64,000 nt of DNA from Erwinia phyllosphaerae. GTDB lineage: Bacteria; Pseudomonadota; Gammaproteobacteria; Enterobacterales; Enterobacteriaceae. The notes under the pieces were generated by a model. It made no database searches. It saw nothing but the letters and a program-made list of their open reading frames with translations, and was not told the origin of the DNA. The first letter of the stretch is position 1; the number at the start of each line of letters is the position of its first letter. The DNA is taken from NCBI RefSeq assembly GCF_019132875.1, contig NZ_JAHSPF010000001.1, positions 682,001 through 746,000 of the forward strand. Reading direction: 5' to 3'. Both the position numbers and the translations under genes were made by a program. Shown one piece after another: positions 38,110-49,041 of the stretch.

Positions 38110-39018
38110 ATGAATTTCCTTTATCCGCTGATGGCGGTGTTGATCTGGTCGTTCAACGCTATCGTCAGCAAAATTTCCGCTGGCGCTATCGATCCGGCCG
38201 CTATCTCTTTCTATCGCTGGTTAATTGCGCTGCTTGCACTGACGCCTTTTGTGCTGCCTGCCGTGTGGCGTAATCGGCGTCCGATCGGGCCACATCTCTG
38301 GCAATTATTGACGCTCGGCCTGCTTGGCATGGTGCTTTATCAGAGCCTGGCCTACTACGCCGCGCACAGCGTGAGCGCGCTGTCGATGGGTATTCTGGTT
38401 TCGCTGATCCCGCTACTGACCGTGCTAATCAGTATCGTGCTGTTAAAAGTTGCGCCGACGGTGGGCATTCTGATCGGCAGCGTGCTGTCGTTCAGCGGTC
38501 TGGTGTGGCTGATTAGCCAGGGCAATCCTGCGCAGCTGTTAACGCAGGGCATGGGTACTGGCGAACTGATGCTGTTTGCCGCCTCCACTTCTTATGCGCT
38601 GTATGGCGTGCTGACCCGCCGCTGGGCAATTCCACTGCCGAACTGGCAAAGTCTTTACGTGCAGATTGTGTTTGGCGTCCTGCTATTGCTGCCCGGTTTC
38701 CTGCTGGCAAAAGACGTTTCGCTAAACGCGCATAACCTGCCGCTGGTGCTGTTTGCCGCTATTCCGGCTTCAATTATCTCGCCTTTTTTGTGGATCCAGG
38801 GCGTGATGCGAATGGGTGCCAGCACCGCATCGATCTTTATGAATCTGACGCCCGTTTTTACCGCCGTTATCGCCGTACTGTTTCTGCATGAAAAGCTGCA
38901 CAGCTACCATTTTATCGGCGGCGGCATTACTCTGTGCGGCGTGATTCTGGCTCAGCGGCTGCGTACGCCTTTACGCCTGAAAAAAACGGCCGGACGCCAG
39001 AAAATTGCTGAAAAATAA
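38110..39018 (+). CDS. EamA-family DMT transporter
   Basis: A 302-residue inner-membrane protein with ten predicted helices arranged as two EamA repeats (about 1-135 and 150-285). WSFNAIVSKISAG in the first helix, PLLTVLISIVLLKVAP closing repeat one and NLTPVFTAVIAVLFLHEKL in repeat two are EamA signatures. Members export amino acids, nucleosides or other small metabolites; the substrate cannot be told. A TTG at 38098 would add four residues; the ATG preceded by AAGA was preferred. It lies just before flk. Confidence 0.85.
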   Translation: MNFLYPLMAVLIWSFNAIVSKISAGAIDPAAISFYRWLIALLALTPFVLPAVWRNRRPIGPHLWQLLTLGLLGMVLYQSLAYYAAHSVSALSMGILVSLIPLLTVLISIVLLKVAPTVGILIGSVLSFSGLVWLISQGNPAQLLTQGMGTGELMLFAASTSYALYGVLTRRWAIPLPNWQSLYVQIVFGVLLLLPGFLLAKDVSLNAHNLPLVLFAAIPASIISPFLWIQGVMRMGASTASIFMNLTPVFTAVIAVLFLHEKLHSYHFIGGGITLCGVILAQRLRTPLRLKKTAGRQKIAEK

Positions 39019-39125
39019 TCGGCTCTGCGGCCCCTCGCCACTACCTATCGCAAAGCGGGATTGTTATCATAGCCAATCCCCTTTTTCCGGTGCGCCCCGG
39101 ATAATTTTGAGTTAAGGATTTTGCC

Positions 39126-40160
39126 ATGCAACCTCTTAGTGGCCCCGGTGCGCCATTACCTGGCGAACGTACGACGGTCGAAAACCGACCCGATACCAGC
39201 CGAACCGGCCCGGGAGACCAGCCGCTGACGCCCGCTCAGCGCACCACGCTGGAAAGGCTGATTGTCAAAATCATGTCCCTCAGCTCGTTGAAATCCCCGG
39301 AGCTGTGGGCTGGCCTGCGGCATGAGGTCGGCGTGAAAAATGACGCGGGACTGCTGTCGCGCCATTTCCCGGCGGCCGAGCAGTTTCTGAATACGCGTCT
39401 TTCCCAGGTGCAGAATACGCATGCGACCCGTCAGCTGTTTCAACAGCTGAGCGATCTGCTGCCTCAGGGTAATAATCGCCAGGCGGTCAGCGACTTTATT
39501 CGCCAGCAGTTTGGCCATACCGTGCTCAGCTCGTTGAATACCGACCAGCTGCGTCAGGTGCTGACGATGTTACAAAACGGACAGATGGCGATCCCGCAGC
39601 CGCAGCAGAATCGCGTTACCGACCGTTCGCTGCTGCCCGCAGAACACCATGCGCTTAATCAGCAGGTGGCGCGCCTGGCTGCCGTTACCGGCGAGCAGCC
39701 GGTTAAGCTGTGGACGTCGGCGCTGAAAGTGGTCAATCTGCACAGCGGCGATCCGATTCCTTCCCGCCTGTTCCCGCTGCTGACGCAATATTTACAGGTT
39801 AGCCAGACGCTCAGCCAGCAGCCTGCGCCCACGCTGCATTCACTGCTTGCCACGCTAAAGGTGCCATCCGATCATGCTGAGCAAAGCATGCTGGAAGATG
39901 CCAGCCAGCAGCGGTTCCAGCTGCCGCCGCAGGCCGTACTGACCGCGGCACAGGCGCAGGATTTGATGAATCTGCTGTTCTCACGCCGCGCCGAGCGTCT
40001 GAAAGAGCTGCCGCTGGCCGACAGCGAGATCAATCCTCAGCCCATCGTCGCGCCCATCAGCTATCTGCCAACGGCGCTACAGCCGCTGGTTAGCCGACCA
40101 GCCGTCACCGCTTTTATGGCGCTACTGCTGGTTATTTTCCTGCTGTGGGTTTTCCTCTGA
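39126..40160 (+). CDS. flk: Flagella biosynthesis regulator Flk
   Basis: A 344-residue protein with one C-terminal transmembrane helix (about 322-342, AFMALLLVIFLLWVF) and a large cytosolic domain with a proline-rich start (LSGPGAPLPG). LLSRHFPAAE, GNNRQAVSDFIRQQFGHT and TDRSLLPAEHHAL match E. coli Flk. Flk helps prevent premature secretion of the late flagellar regulator before the hook is complete. In E. coli it lies between pdxB and yfcJ; here both gaps have been filled by other genes. TAAGGATTTTGCC precedes the ATG. Its stop is 2 bp from the end of the convergent rhodanese gene. Confidence 0.93.
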   Translation: MQPLSGPGAPLPGERTTVENRPDTSRTGPGDQPLTPAQRTTLERLIVKIMSLSSLKSPELWAGLRHEVGVKNDAGLLSRHFPAAEQFLNTRLSQVQNTHATRQLFQQLSDLLPQGNNRQAVSDFIRQQFGHTVLSSLNTDQLRQVLTMLQNGQMAIPQPQQNRVTDRSLLPAEHHALNQQVARLAAVTGEQPVKLWTSALKVVNLHSGDPIPSRLFPLLTQYLQVSQTLSQQPAPTLHSLLATLKVPSDHAEQSMLEDASQQRFQLPPQAVLTAAQAQDLMNLLFSRRAERLKELPLADSEINPQPIVAPISYLPTALQPLVSRPAVTAFMALLLVIFLLWVFL

Positions 40161-40162
40161 GT

Positions 40163-40609
40163 TCAGCAGCCGCACGCCTGTAAGCTTTGCGGCGGCCACT
40201 CGCCTTTAGCGGTTCCCTGCGCGATCGGATGACGGTCGCGCAGCCAGAAATCCAGGCCGCCGATAAGCTCCTTAACGCGAAATCCTGCCGCCGCCAGCTT
40301 CCATGCGCCTTTGGTCGAACCGTTACAGCCGATGCCGTCACAATAGGTGATGTAAACCTTACTTTTATCCAGCGCTGCCAGCGTTTCAGCCGTCATAGTG
40401 GCGTGCGGAAAGCTTGCCGCGCCGGGAATATGGCCGGCCAGGTAATGTTCCGTTGAACGGGTATCGATAACAACGATAGCGGTAATGGCGTTAGCAAGAT
40501 CCTGCGCTAAATCCCACGCGTCGGTATAGTAAGCCAGCTTCTCGCGTAGCCAGGCTTCGCTTTGCACGGCTGACGGCGGTGGAAATTGTAAAACAGCGGA
40601 AACGGTCAT
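40163..40609 (-). CDS. Rhodanese-like domain protein
   Basis: A 148-residue single-domain rhodanese. VVIDTRSTEHYLAGHIPGAASFP is the CH2A motif. The active loop is YCDGIGCNGST, with the first Cys as probable persulfide carrier and a second Cys four residues on. The C-terminus ends in ACGC, two more Cys. Such proteins move sulfane sulfur or act as sensors; the natural partner is unknown. ATG 40609 follows AAAGGAG; the frame extends upstream over the regulator start and that part is rejected. It is divergent from the MocR gene, which probably controls it. Confidence 0.85.
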   Translation of the reverse strand: MTVSAVLQFPPPSAVQSEAWLREKLAYYTDAWDLAQDLANAITAIVVIDTRSTEHYLAGHIPGAASFPHATMTAETLAALDKSKVYITYCDGIGCNGSTKGAWKLAAAGFRVKELIGGLDFWLRDRHPIAQGTAKGEWPPQSLQACGC

Positions 40610-40651
40610 CGGGGTAGCTCCTTTGCTTAATGTCCCCGCAATGATAAGGTC

Positions 40652-40677
40652 AATGGGTCTTAATAATAAGACCCATT
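40652..40677. promoter_or_regulatory. Palindromic operator between rhodanese and MocR genes
   Basis: Perfect 11-bp arms AATGGGTCTTA / TAAGACCCATT are separated by ATAA. A third, slightly altered half-site TAAGACCATT lies at 40690-40699, touching the MocR start codon, in the same orientation as the right arm. An inverted pair plus a direct half-site fits MocR operators and points to control of both divergent genes. Confidence 0.8.
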
Positions 40678-40699
40678 TTAACCGAAGAGTAAGACCATT

Positions 40700-42130
40700 A
40701 TGCCGCTGGCCCGCGCTTCTTTTATTCAGATATTTGCTTCGCAGCACGGCAGAACGCTACGGGAAAAACTGTGCGCCGCTCTGCGCCAGCTCATCACCAG
40801 CGGCACGCTGCCGCAGGGCGAACGACTTCCCTCCTCGCGCCTGCTGGCTGGCGATTTGTCATTGTCGAGAGTAACGGTAGAAGCAGCCTATGCGCAGCTG
40901 GAAAGCGAAGGCTATCTGTTTCGTCAAACCGGCAAAGGGACTTTTGTTGCCGTTGGGCTGCCAGAGATGCAGCGCGTCAGAAAACCAGGCCGGACAGAAA
41001 AACCCGCGTTTTCCGCACGGGGAGCGCGCATTGTAGCGACCGGCGGCTGTAGCGATCCTCTTTTCCCTCAGGCTTTCGCCGCCGGTTCGCCGGATCTGCG
41101 TGCTTTTCCTCACGATATCTGGCGACGGCTGACCGTACAGCGTTTGCGCCACGAGCCGGAAAAAATGATGGGCTATGGTAGCCCGCAAGGGTTGCCGGAA
41201 CTGCGTCAGGCGGTGGCCCGTTATCTCCACTTGTCGCGCGGCGTGCGCTGTAAAGCGGAGCAGGTCATCATTCTGACCAGTTCTCAGCAGGCGTTACAGA
41301 TGCTGGCAATGCTGCTGTGCGATCCGGGCGAGCAGATCTGGCTGGAAGAGCCGGGCTATAGTGGCGCTCATCATGCTTTTGTCAGCGCGGGTGCCGCAGT
41401 CAGTACGGTGGCGCTGGACGATCAGGGTGCCAGAATTCCCGAGCGGCCAGCGGCCAAACTGGTCTACCTGACGCCTTCCCATCAGTATCCAACGGGCGTG
41501 GCGATGAGCCTGGCGCGTCGTCTGCAATGGCTGCATTTCGCCCGTACGCAAAATGCCTGGCTGATTGAAGATGACTACGACAGCGAATTTTATTACGACA
41601 GCCAGCCTGCGCCCGCCATGCAAGGGCTGGATAGCGCCGGACGCGTGCTCTATCTGGGCACGTTTTCCAAAACGCTGTTCCCTTCCCTGCGGCTGGCTTA
41701 TCTGGTTGTCCCTTCCGCCCTGGTCAGTCCTTTTTGCCGCCTGCGCAGCGTCATGGACGGGCATAGCGCACAGCTTCTACAGGCAGTGACGGCAGATTTT
41801 ATCAATAACGGTCACTTTCAGGCGCATTTACGGCTGATGCGTAAGCTGTATGCCAGCCGCCGCGATCTGCTTCTGACGCAGCTTTCAGCGAGGCTGGACG
41901 ATAAGCTCAAGCCGCTGAGCCACCAGCACGGTTTACAGTTAACGGTTACGCTGCCGGATGGCGGAGAAGAGAGATTAACGCGCCAGGCTTTGCAGACGGG
42001 TTTGCTGCTGCCGCGGCTGTCGCCGTTATATCAGGGAACGGCGCGCCAGGAAGGCTGGCTGCTGGGATTCTCCGCCCTGCAGCGAGCGGAGATTATTAGC
42101 GCGGTCGACAAGCTTGCGCGCCTGTTTTAG
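40700..42130 (+). CDS. MocR/PdxR-type regulator (GntR helix-turn-helix plus aminotransferase domain)
   Basis: A 476-residue fusion. Residues about 12-80 form a GntR winged helix (RTLREKLCAALRQLITSGTL, LSRVTVEAAYAQLESEGYL). Residues about 110-470 resemble fold-type I aminotransferases, with YGSPQGLPELRQAVARYL, VYLTPSHQYPTG, LIEDDYDSEFYYD and LGTFSKTLFPSLRL, the last holding the PLP-binding Lys. MocR proteins use PLP as effector, often with an amino compound. The likely targets are itself and the divergent rhodanese gene. Which ligand it senses is not clear. Confidence 0.9.
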   Translation: MPLARASFIQIFASQHGRTLREKLCAALRQLITSGTLPQGERLPSSRLLAGDLSLSRVTVEAAYAQLESEGYLFRQTGKGTFVAVGLPEMQRVRKPGRTEKPAFSARGARIVATGGCSDPLFPQAFAAGSPDLRAFPHDIWRRLTVQRLRHEPEKMMGYGSPQGLPELRQAVARYLHLSRGVRCKAEQVIILTSSQQALQMLAMLLCDPGEQIWLEEPGYSGAHHAFVSAGAAVSTVALDDQGARIPERPAAKLVYLTPSHQYPTGVAMSLARRLQWLHFARTQNAWLIEDDYDSEFYYDSQPAPAMQGLDSAGRVLYLGTFSKTLFPSLRLAYLVVPSALVSPFCRLRSVMDGHSAQLLQAVTADFINNGHFQAHLRLMRKLYASRRDLLLTQLSARLDDKLKPLSHQHGLQLTVTLPDGGEERLTRQALQTGLLLPRLSPLYQGTARQEGWLLGFSALQRAEIISAVDKLARLF

Positions 42131-42138
42131 TTACCGGT

Positions 42139-43446
<1,308 letters not shown>

Positions 43447-43463
43447 TTAATTGATAGAACGCG

Positions 43464-45122
43464 TTATTCCTGTAGCCACCATATCGCCTCAAAGGGCCGC
43501 AGAATGCAGGGCTGCGGCTGATGGGGCGCGTCGTCATAGTTACTGATCACCCTGCGCCAGCCGGCGACGGCAATATCAGTGTTTTGCCAGTGAAGCGGCT
43601 CGCGGCGCAAATTGGCCACTACCAGAAGCCGCTGTCCGTTCCAGCATCGCAGGTAGCTCCACAGCGCCGGATGCAGCGGCGCAAGATCGTTATAATCGCC
43701 AGACGTCAGCAGCGGGAGCTGTTTGCGCAGGGCGATAAGCTGGCGATAGGTATGAAAAACTGAATCAGGATCGGCAACCGCGTCTTCCACATTTACCGTT
43801 AAGTAGTTTTGCGCGCAGCTCAGCCAGGGCTGGCCGGTAGTGAAGCCTGCGTTAGCTTCTGCGCTCCACTGCATCGGCGTACGGCTGTTATCACGTGATT
43901 TGCTGGCCAGTACGGAGAGTAAATCGGCTTCGCTGCGGCCTTCGGCGCGCAGTTCGGCATACATAGTCAGGCTTTCGACATCACGGTACTGCCCGATATG
44001 GCTGAAGCCCGGATTAGTCATCCCAATCTCTTCACCCTGATAGATATAGGGCGTGCCCTGCATACCGTGCAGCACCATTGCCAGCATTTTTGCCGCAGGA
44101 ACGCGTAACCTGCCGTCATCCCCGAAGCGAGAAACGATGCGCGGCTGATCGTGGTTGCACCAGAACAGCGCGTTCCAGGCCCGTCCATGCATACCGCGCT
44201 GCCAGTGGTTGAAAATGCGCTTAAGCTCAATAAAATCGGGCGCGGCCAGCGACCACTTGTCGCCGCCGGGATAGTCGACCTTCAGATGATGAAAATTAAA
44301 GGTCATGGAAAGCTCGCTGCCATCACTGGCCGCATATTGCTGACAGTTTGCCAGCGTGGTAGAGGACATTTCGCCTACCGTCATCAGTCCGAGCGGCTGA
44401 AACACCTCACGGCTCATTTCCCGCAGATAGTCGTGAATCAGCGAGCCATCGGTATAGAAGCACCGTCCATCGCCCTCCCTGTCTTCAGGCAGCGCCGGAT
44501 GCTTGGCCACCAGGTTAATCACGTCCAGACGAAGTCCATCAACGCCTTTTGCCGCCCAAAACCGACAGATTTGCTTCAGTTCATCCCGTACCGGCGGATG
44601 TTCCCAGTTAAGATCGGCCTGCTCAACAGCATACAGATGCAGATAATATTGCCCGCTGGCCTGATGCCATTGCCAGGCTGAACCGCCAAATTTAGAACGC
44701 CAGCTGTTCGGCGGCTGGCCATCCTTACCGTCCCGCCAGATATAAAATGGCCGATATGGGCTATCCGCATCCTGTGCGGCCACAAACCAGGGATGCTGCG
44801 TCGAGGTGTGGTTGAACACCATATCCATCACGATACGAATATTGCGCCGGTGCGCTTCGGCTACCAGCCGCTCAAAATCCTCCATGGTGCCGTAAAGAGG
44901 ATCGATAGCGCAGTAGTCGGCCACGTCATAACCGTTATCAACCTGCGGCGAAATATACACAGGCGTTAACCAGACGGCATCCACGCCCAGCAGATGCAAA
45001 TAATCCAGTCGGGAAATAACGCCGTTTAAATCGCCGTAGCCGTTGCCGCTGCTGTCCTGAAAACTTTTTGGGTAAATTTGATAAATAACGCCGTTCTGCC
45101 ACCAGGCAACTGTCTTACTCAT
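43464..45122 (-). CDS. treC: Trehalose-6-phosphate hydrolase TreC
   Basis: A 552-residue GH13 enzyme (E. coli 551) that splits trehalose 6-phosphate to glucose and glucose 6-phosphate in the cytosol. The GH13 regions are intact: DMVFNHTSTQHPWF, DGLRLDVINL with the nucleophile Asp200, TVGEMSS with the acid/base Glu251, and WCNHDQPRIVSRFGDD. NWRSKFGGSAW-type residues (here NSWRSKFGGSAW) near 139-150 are typical of the phosphate-binding TreC group. It lies 14 bp after treB. Confidence 0.96.
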   Translation of the reverse strand: MSKTVAWWQNGVIYQIYPKSFQDSSGNGYGDLNGVISRLDYLHLLGVDAVWLTPVYISPQVDNGYDVADYCAIDPLYGTMEDFERLVAEAHRRNIRIVMDMVFNHTSTQHPWFVAAQDADSPYRPFYIWRDGKDGQPPNSWRSKFGGSAWQWHQASGQYYLHLYAVEQADLNWEHPPVRDELKQICRFWAAKGVDGLRLDVINLVAKHPALPEDREGDGRCFYTDGSLIHDYLREMSREVFQPLGLMTVGEMSSTTLANCQQYAASDGSELSMTFNFHHLKVDYPGGDKWSLAAPDFIELKRIFNHWQRGMHGRAWNALFWCNHDQPRIVSRFGDDGRLRVPAAKMLAMVLHGMQGTPYIYQGEEIGMTNPGFSHIGQYRDVESLTMYAELRAEGRSEADLLSVLASKSRDNSRTPMQWSAEANAGFTTGQPWLSCAQNYLTVNVEDAVADPDSVFHTYRQLIALRKQLPLLTSGDYNDLAPLHPALWSYLRCWNGQRLLVVANLRREPLHWQNTDIAVAGWRRVISNYDDAPHQPQPCILRPFEAIWWLQE

Positions 45123-45136
45123 AAATAATCCTTTAA

Positions 45137-46552
45137 TTATGCCGGAATTTCGCCACGTCTGGCCTTATAGCGGTAAACCAACAGCGTTAATAATAGAGGG
45201 ACAATAATTGCCACCAGCATCGCCGTCAGAAATACCAGCCAGAACTGAGGCTGAATAGATAAAATTCCCGGCAGGCCGCCGACGCCAATACTGTTAGCCA
45301 GCACGCCGTTTAATCCGCAAAGCAGTCCTGCGACAGAAGAGCCGATCATGGCGCATAACATGGGAAAGCGATATTTCAGGTTAATGCCGTACATGGCAGG
45401 TTCCGTTACGCCTAAATAAGCGGAAATAGCGGCAGGAACGGATATTTCTCTTTCGTTAACTTTACGGCTAATAATAATAATGCCAACCACGGCGGAAGCC
45501 TGGGCGATATTCGATAGCGCAATCAGCGGCCACAGCGGCGTGCCGCCCGAGCTGTTAATCATCTGCAAATCAATCGCCAGCGTGGTCTGGTGTATGCCGG
45601 TAATCACCAGCGGCGCATAAAGAAAACCAAACAGCGCAGCGCCAATCGGCGCAAAGCTGCCGGTCATTAACGCGGTGACGCCCCATGCCACGCCGTCGCC
45701 AATCAGCCTGCCAAAAGGCCCGATAAGCGCATGCGCAAGAAATACGCCCAGCAAAATGGTGAAAATCGGCACCACGACCAGCCAGAGATACTCCGGCACC
45801 CATTTTTTCAAGCGGAGCTCAATCCAGGCCAGCGCCATACCGGCCAGCACTGACGGGATCACCTGCGCCTGGTAGCCTACCTTTGCAATCACAAACCAGC
45901 CGAAATCCCAGAAAGCCGGCGTTTGCTGCCCGAGCAGATAGGAATTCATCAGCTGTGGTGAAACAAGGGTGATACCCAGAACCAGACCCAGCACTGGCGT
46001 ACCGCCCATCTTTTTTACCGTTGACCAGCAAACGGCTACCGGCAAAAACATAAATATCGCTTCGCCCGGCAGCCACAGGAAGTCATAGATATTTTGCCAG
46101 GCTGGATGCTGCTGCGCCAGCGTCTGCCCGTTGGGAAAAGGCAGGTCGCCGATAATATTGCGGAAGCCTAAGATTAAACCGCCGCAGATTAACGCGGGTA
46201 ACAGGGGGAAGAAAATTTCAGCGAGATGAGAAAGCGCTCGCTCATGTGCTTTCATATTCTGTCGCGCGGCCATTTTTAACTGTTCTTTATCCACCGAACC
46301 AGAACCGATTTTAGCCTGTAGCGCCTGATAATAACTTTCCACCTCTGTTCCGATTACAACCTGGAACTGGCCGGCATTGGTAAAACAGCCTTTAACCGCA
46401 GATAACGCTTCGATAGCTTTCGGTTGAGCAAGTTCGGGATCGGCAAGCACAAAACGTAATCGGGTAATACAGTGGCTGACGGCAGCAATATTTTCGCGAC
46501 CGCCTACCAGTTCGATCAGGCGATCGATATCCTGCTCTTTTATATTTTTCAT
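45137..46552 (-). CDS. treB: PTS trehalose-specific EIIBC component TreB
   Basis: A 471-residue PTS permease (E. coli 473). The N-terminal EIIB domain (about 1-85) carries phosphorylated Cys28 in SHCITRLRFVL. The EIIC domain (about 110-465) has about ten membrane helices, with GFLYAPLVITGIHQ and YLGVTEPAMYGINLKYRFP as signatures. There is no EIIA domain, so the glucose EIIA (Crr) should supply phosphate. Uptake gives trehalose 6-phosphate for TreC. AAGGGATTTTT precedes the ATG. Confidence 0.96.
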   Translation of the reverse strand: MKNIKEQDIDRLIELVGGRENIAAVSHCITRLRFVLADPELAQPKAIEALSAVKGCFTNAGQFQVVIGTEVESYYQALQAKIGSGSVDKEQLKMAARQNMKAHERALSHLAEIFFPLLPALICGGLILGFRNIIGDLPFPNGQTLAQQHPAWQNIYDFLWLPGEAIFMFLPVAVCWSTVKKMGGTPVLGLVLGITLVSPQLMNSYLLGQQTPAFWDFGWFVIAKVGYQAQVIPSVLAGMALAWIELRLKKWVPEYLWLVVVPIFTILLGVFLAHALIGPFGRLIGDGVAWGVTALMTGSFAPIGAALFGFLYAPLVITGIHQTTLAIDLQMINSSGGTPLWPLIALSNIAQASAVVGIIIISRKVNEREISVPAAISAYLGVTEPAMYGINLKYRFPMLCAMIGSSVAGLLCGLNGVLANSIGVGGLPGILSIQPQFWLVFLTAMLVAIIVPLLLTLLVYRYKARRGEIPA

Positions 46553-46742
46553 AAAAATCCCTTTATTAATTTATATTAATATGAAAATACCAGGAAAAAT
46601 GAAAGCCCATTTAAATAACCTGAAGTCCTGATAATTTAATAATCCTTTAACTTTACACTCACACTATTTACCGCTCCGCGTCCGGAAAATAGCGCGTTTT
46701 TTTAGTTTCCCGAGTGTAACTATTAATATTCCCGCCAGGAAA

Positions 46743-46754
46743 GGGAACGTTCCC
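46743..46754 (-). promoter_or_regulatory. TreR-type operator upstream of treB
   Basis: GGGAACGTTCCC is a perfect 12-bp palindrome with central CG, as expected for a LacI-family site, 191-202 bp upstream of the treB start and 49 bp past the treR stop. Confidence 0.75.
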
Positions 46755-46756
46755 AT

Positions 46757-46778
46757 TCTGAAGCAAAGATCACAAAAC
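46757..46778 (-). promoter_or_regulatory. Possible CRP site for treBC-lamB
   Basis: On the minus strand TTTTGTGATC is a good left CRP half-site (TGTGA), but the right half GCTTCAGAA is poor. Its place just upstream of the TreR palindrome suits an activator. Confidence 0.4.
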
Positions 46779-46802
46779 CCGTGGTTTTACCGGCAGGTGG
46801 AT

Positions 46803-47750
46803 TCAGGAAATTTTGCAGGCAACAACAGCGTGCTGAATACCGGATTCGCCGTTTAGCTGAGCAAGCAGCTGTGTGGCCGCCAGTAGACCTGCTTCACCGT
46901 AGCCAAACTCTACCGACAGGGTCTCAGGGAATAAAAATTTAGCCAGCTGGGTATTACCGATAGCGCAAACCTGCACGTGACCGAACTGAGGCTGCTGCAA
47001 ATATTTGTTAGCGCCCAGCGCAATGCTGTCTGAGGCACAGATAAGCGCGGTAGTTTCTGGCCCCAGAACGCTGGCGGCACGCTCAAAGCCGTACTGATAT
47101 GTCAGCTCGCCCAGCTCGCTAAGCGGGCTGAGCTGCAGGCGCTGACAGCCAGCAAGATAAGCCTGATAGCGCGAGGCTCCGGTGGTGGCGTCGCGCTGAT
47201 CAACGCCGAGATAGCTGATATGCCGATGCCCATGCTGATAAAGATGGTCCATCAGCAGGTTGACCGCGCCCCTATCGTCATAGCAGACCGAGGAAAAACC
47301 GGCGTACTGGCGCACCATAATCACCATTTTATCCTGCCACTTGCTGAACATTTCTGCGCTCAGCCCGCTGAAGCCAAACAGGATGACGCCATCCACATGA
47401 CGCTGGGCCAGCATCTGTAACTGCCCTTGTACCAGTTGCGGATCGAACTGGCTTTCCATCACGATGGGATCGAAACCCTGCTGATAAAACAGCGGCAGCA
47501 TTTCCCTGACCGCCTGATTTTCAGCCGGAGAGTCGAGGCGCGACACGATAATACCTATTACCTTGTCGCTTTGTTCACGCATGGCACGGGCCGATCTGGA
47601 GGGAGTAAAACTCTGCTGGCGAATTATCGCTTCAACTTTTTCACGCGTTTTCTGGCTGACGCCGCTTTCTGCATTGAGCACGCGTGAAACGGTAGATTTC
47701 CCTACGCCGCTCAGACGAGCAATATCCTTAATGGTCAGGCGATTATTCAT
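46803..47750 (-). CDS. treR: Trehalose operon repressor TreR
   Basis: A 315-residue LacI-family repressor, the same length as E. coli TreR. The helix-turn-helix LTIKDIARLSGVGKSTVSRVL and the hinge SARAMREQSDKVIGIIV are plain. The effector domain contains SVCYDDRGAVNLLMDHLYQHGH. TreR binds trehalose 6-phosphate as inducer. ATG 47750 was chosen because family members begin MxNRLTIKDIA; the ribosome site is weak and 18 more codons are open upstream. The gene is directly upstream of treB. Confidence 0.94.
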   Translation of the reverse strand: MNNRLTIKDIARLSGVGKSTVSRVLNAESGVSQKTREKVEAIIRQQSFTPSRSARAMREQSDKVIGIIVSRLDSPAENQAVREMLPLFYQQGFDPIVMESQFDPQLVQGQLQMLAQRHVDGVILFGFSGLSAEMFSKWQDKMVIMVRQYAGFSSVCYDDRGAVNLLMDHLYQHGHRHISYLGVDQRDATTGASRYQAYLAGCQRLQLSPLSELGELTYQYGFERAASVLGPETTALICASDSIALGANKYLQQPQFGHVQVCAIGNTQLAKFLFPETLSVEFGYGEAGLLAATQLLAQLNGESGIQHAVVACKIS

Positions 47751-47865
47751 ACATCTGTTGAGAGTTAATAAGACAGGCTGCCAGACTAGCGTATTTAACG
47801 GCAATAATCAGCCGTGCGGAAAGGTCGGCCATTGCTACACAGCCGACCTGCTAGTAGCCCACAGG

Positions 47866-49041
47866 CTATTGCGTACGGGCGAAGTTAAGCGTGACGGCAA
47901 TACCCAACGCCGCGCAGACAGCGCCAGCCAGATAGACGGAGCCGTAGCCCAGCGACGTTGCCAGAATGCCGGTTAGCGGGCCGCTGGCACCGTAGGCGAT
48001 ATCCTGAAAAGCCGAAAAGCCACCGAGCGCCGTGCCACGCACCTGTGGCGCAACCCGTTTGACCACTTCGACACCCAGCGCGGGAAAGACCAGCGAACAG
48101 CCGCAGCCGGTTAATGCCGCACCGGCCAGCGCCATCCCGCCGTTGGTCGCCAGGCCTAGCAGCAGTAAGCCGAGTGCCTCGATCGCCAGCGAAATCAGCG
48201 CCACGCGCACGCCGCCCAGCCGATCCGGCATCCAGCCAAACAGAATACGCATCAGGACAAAAGCCATGCCGAAGGCGGTCAGCGCGAAGCCCGCATTGCC
48301 CCAGTGCTGACTGGCAAAATAGAGCGTGGTAAAAGTGCCGATAACGGCAAAACCCGTTCCCTGAAGCGCGAGCGCAAAACCGGGTGAAAGTATCTGCCCC
48401 ACCACTTTCCACAGTGAAGGCCGTTCGCCGTCGTGCGTCGGCACGGGTTTAACCCAAAAGTTAAACAGCAGCGCGAAAACAGGCAGCACCACCGTGGCAA
48501 TGCCCATCGCCTCAAAACCCCAGCGGTTATGCAGCCACAGGCCAAGAGGCGCACCGACAGCCAGCGCGCCATAAATCGCCATGCCGTTCCACGACATCAC
48601 CTGGCCCGAACGTTTTGGCCCGACCAGCCCCATTCCCCAGGTAAGATTGCCCGTCAACAGCTGGCTTTCGCCAAAGCCGAGCAGCAGTCGCCCCGCCACC
48701 AGCAGCGCAAACTTTGCCATCACCGGCACCGGTAATATCGCCGCCAGTACATAAGCGACGCCAACTAGCGTACAGGCTACCATCCCCTGTAGCACCGAGC
48801 GTTTCGCCCCGCGCTGGTCGGCCAGCCTGCCGGCATAGCCACGCGTCAGCAAGGTCGCGAAGAACTGGATGCCCACCGCGACGCCAACCATTACGTTATT
48901 CAGCCCCAGCTGCTGATGGACGAACAGCGGGATCACCGGCAACGCCAGGCCAGCGGTCAGATAAGTTAAGAAAACGGCAAAGGAGATCGAGGCCAGAGAG
49001 ACGGTCGATCGAGAAGAACTTTCATGAGTAAGGGAAGACAT
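47866..49041 (-). CDS. yfcJ: MFS transporter YfcJ
   Basis: A 391-residue major-facilitator protein with 12 predicted helices, closely matching E. coli YfcJ (392; UPF0226). The A-loop motif between helices 2 and 3 is [14 protein letters not shown], and its repeat-two counterpart is [28 protein letters not shown] and the C-terminal [17 protein letters not shown] are family signatures. Related members export arabinose-like sugars, drugs or glyphosate-like molecules; the substrate is uncertain. It precedes fabB in the map, as in E. coli. Confidence 0.93.
   Translation of the reverse strand: MSSLTHESSSRSTVSLASISFAVFLTYLTAGLALPVIPLFVHQQLGLNNVMVGVAVGIQFFATLLTRGYAGRLADQRGAKRSVLQGMVACTLVGVAYVLAAILPVPVMAKFALLVAGRLLLGFGESQLLTGNLTWGMGLVGPKRSGQVMSWNGMAIYGALAVGAPLGLWLHNRWGFEAMGIATVVLPVFALLFNFWVKPVPTHDGERPSLWKVVGQILSPGFALALQGTGFAVIGTFTTLYFASQHWGNAGFALTAFGMAFVLMRILFGWMPDRLGGVRVALISLAIEALGLLLLGLATNGGMALAGAALTGCGCSLVFPALGVEVVKRVAPQVRGTALGGFSAFQDIAYGASGPLTGILATSLGYGSVYLAGAVCAALGIAVTLNFARTQ

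Noticed and set aside
43464..45122. Isomaltulase or oligo-1,6-glucosidase instead of TreC
   Set aside because: Sequence follows TreC along its whole length, and treB and treR are the adjacent genes.
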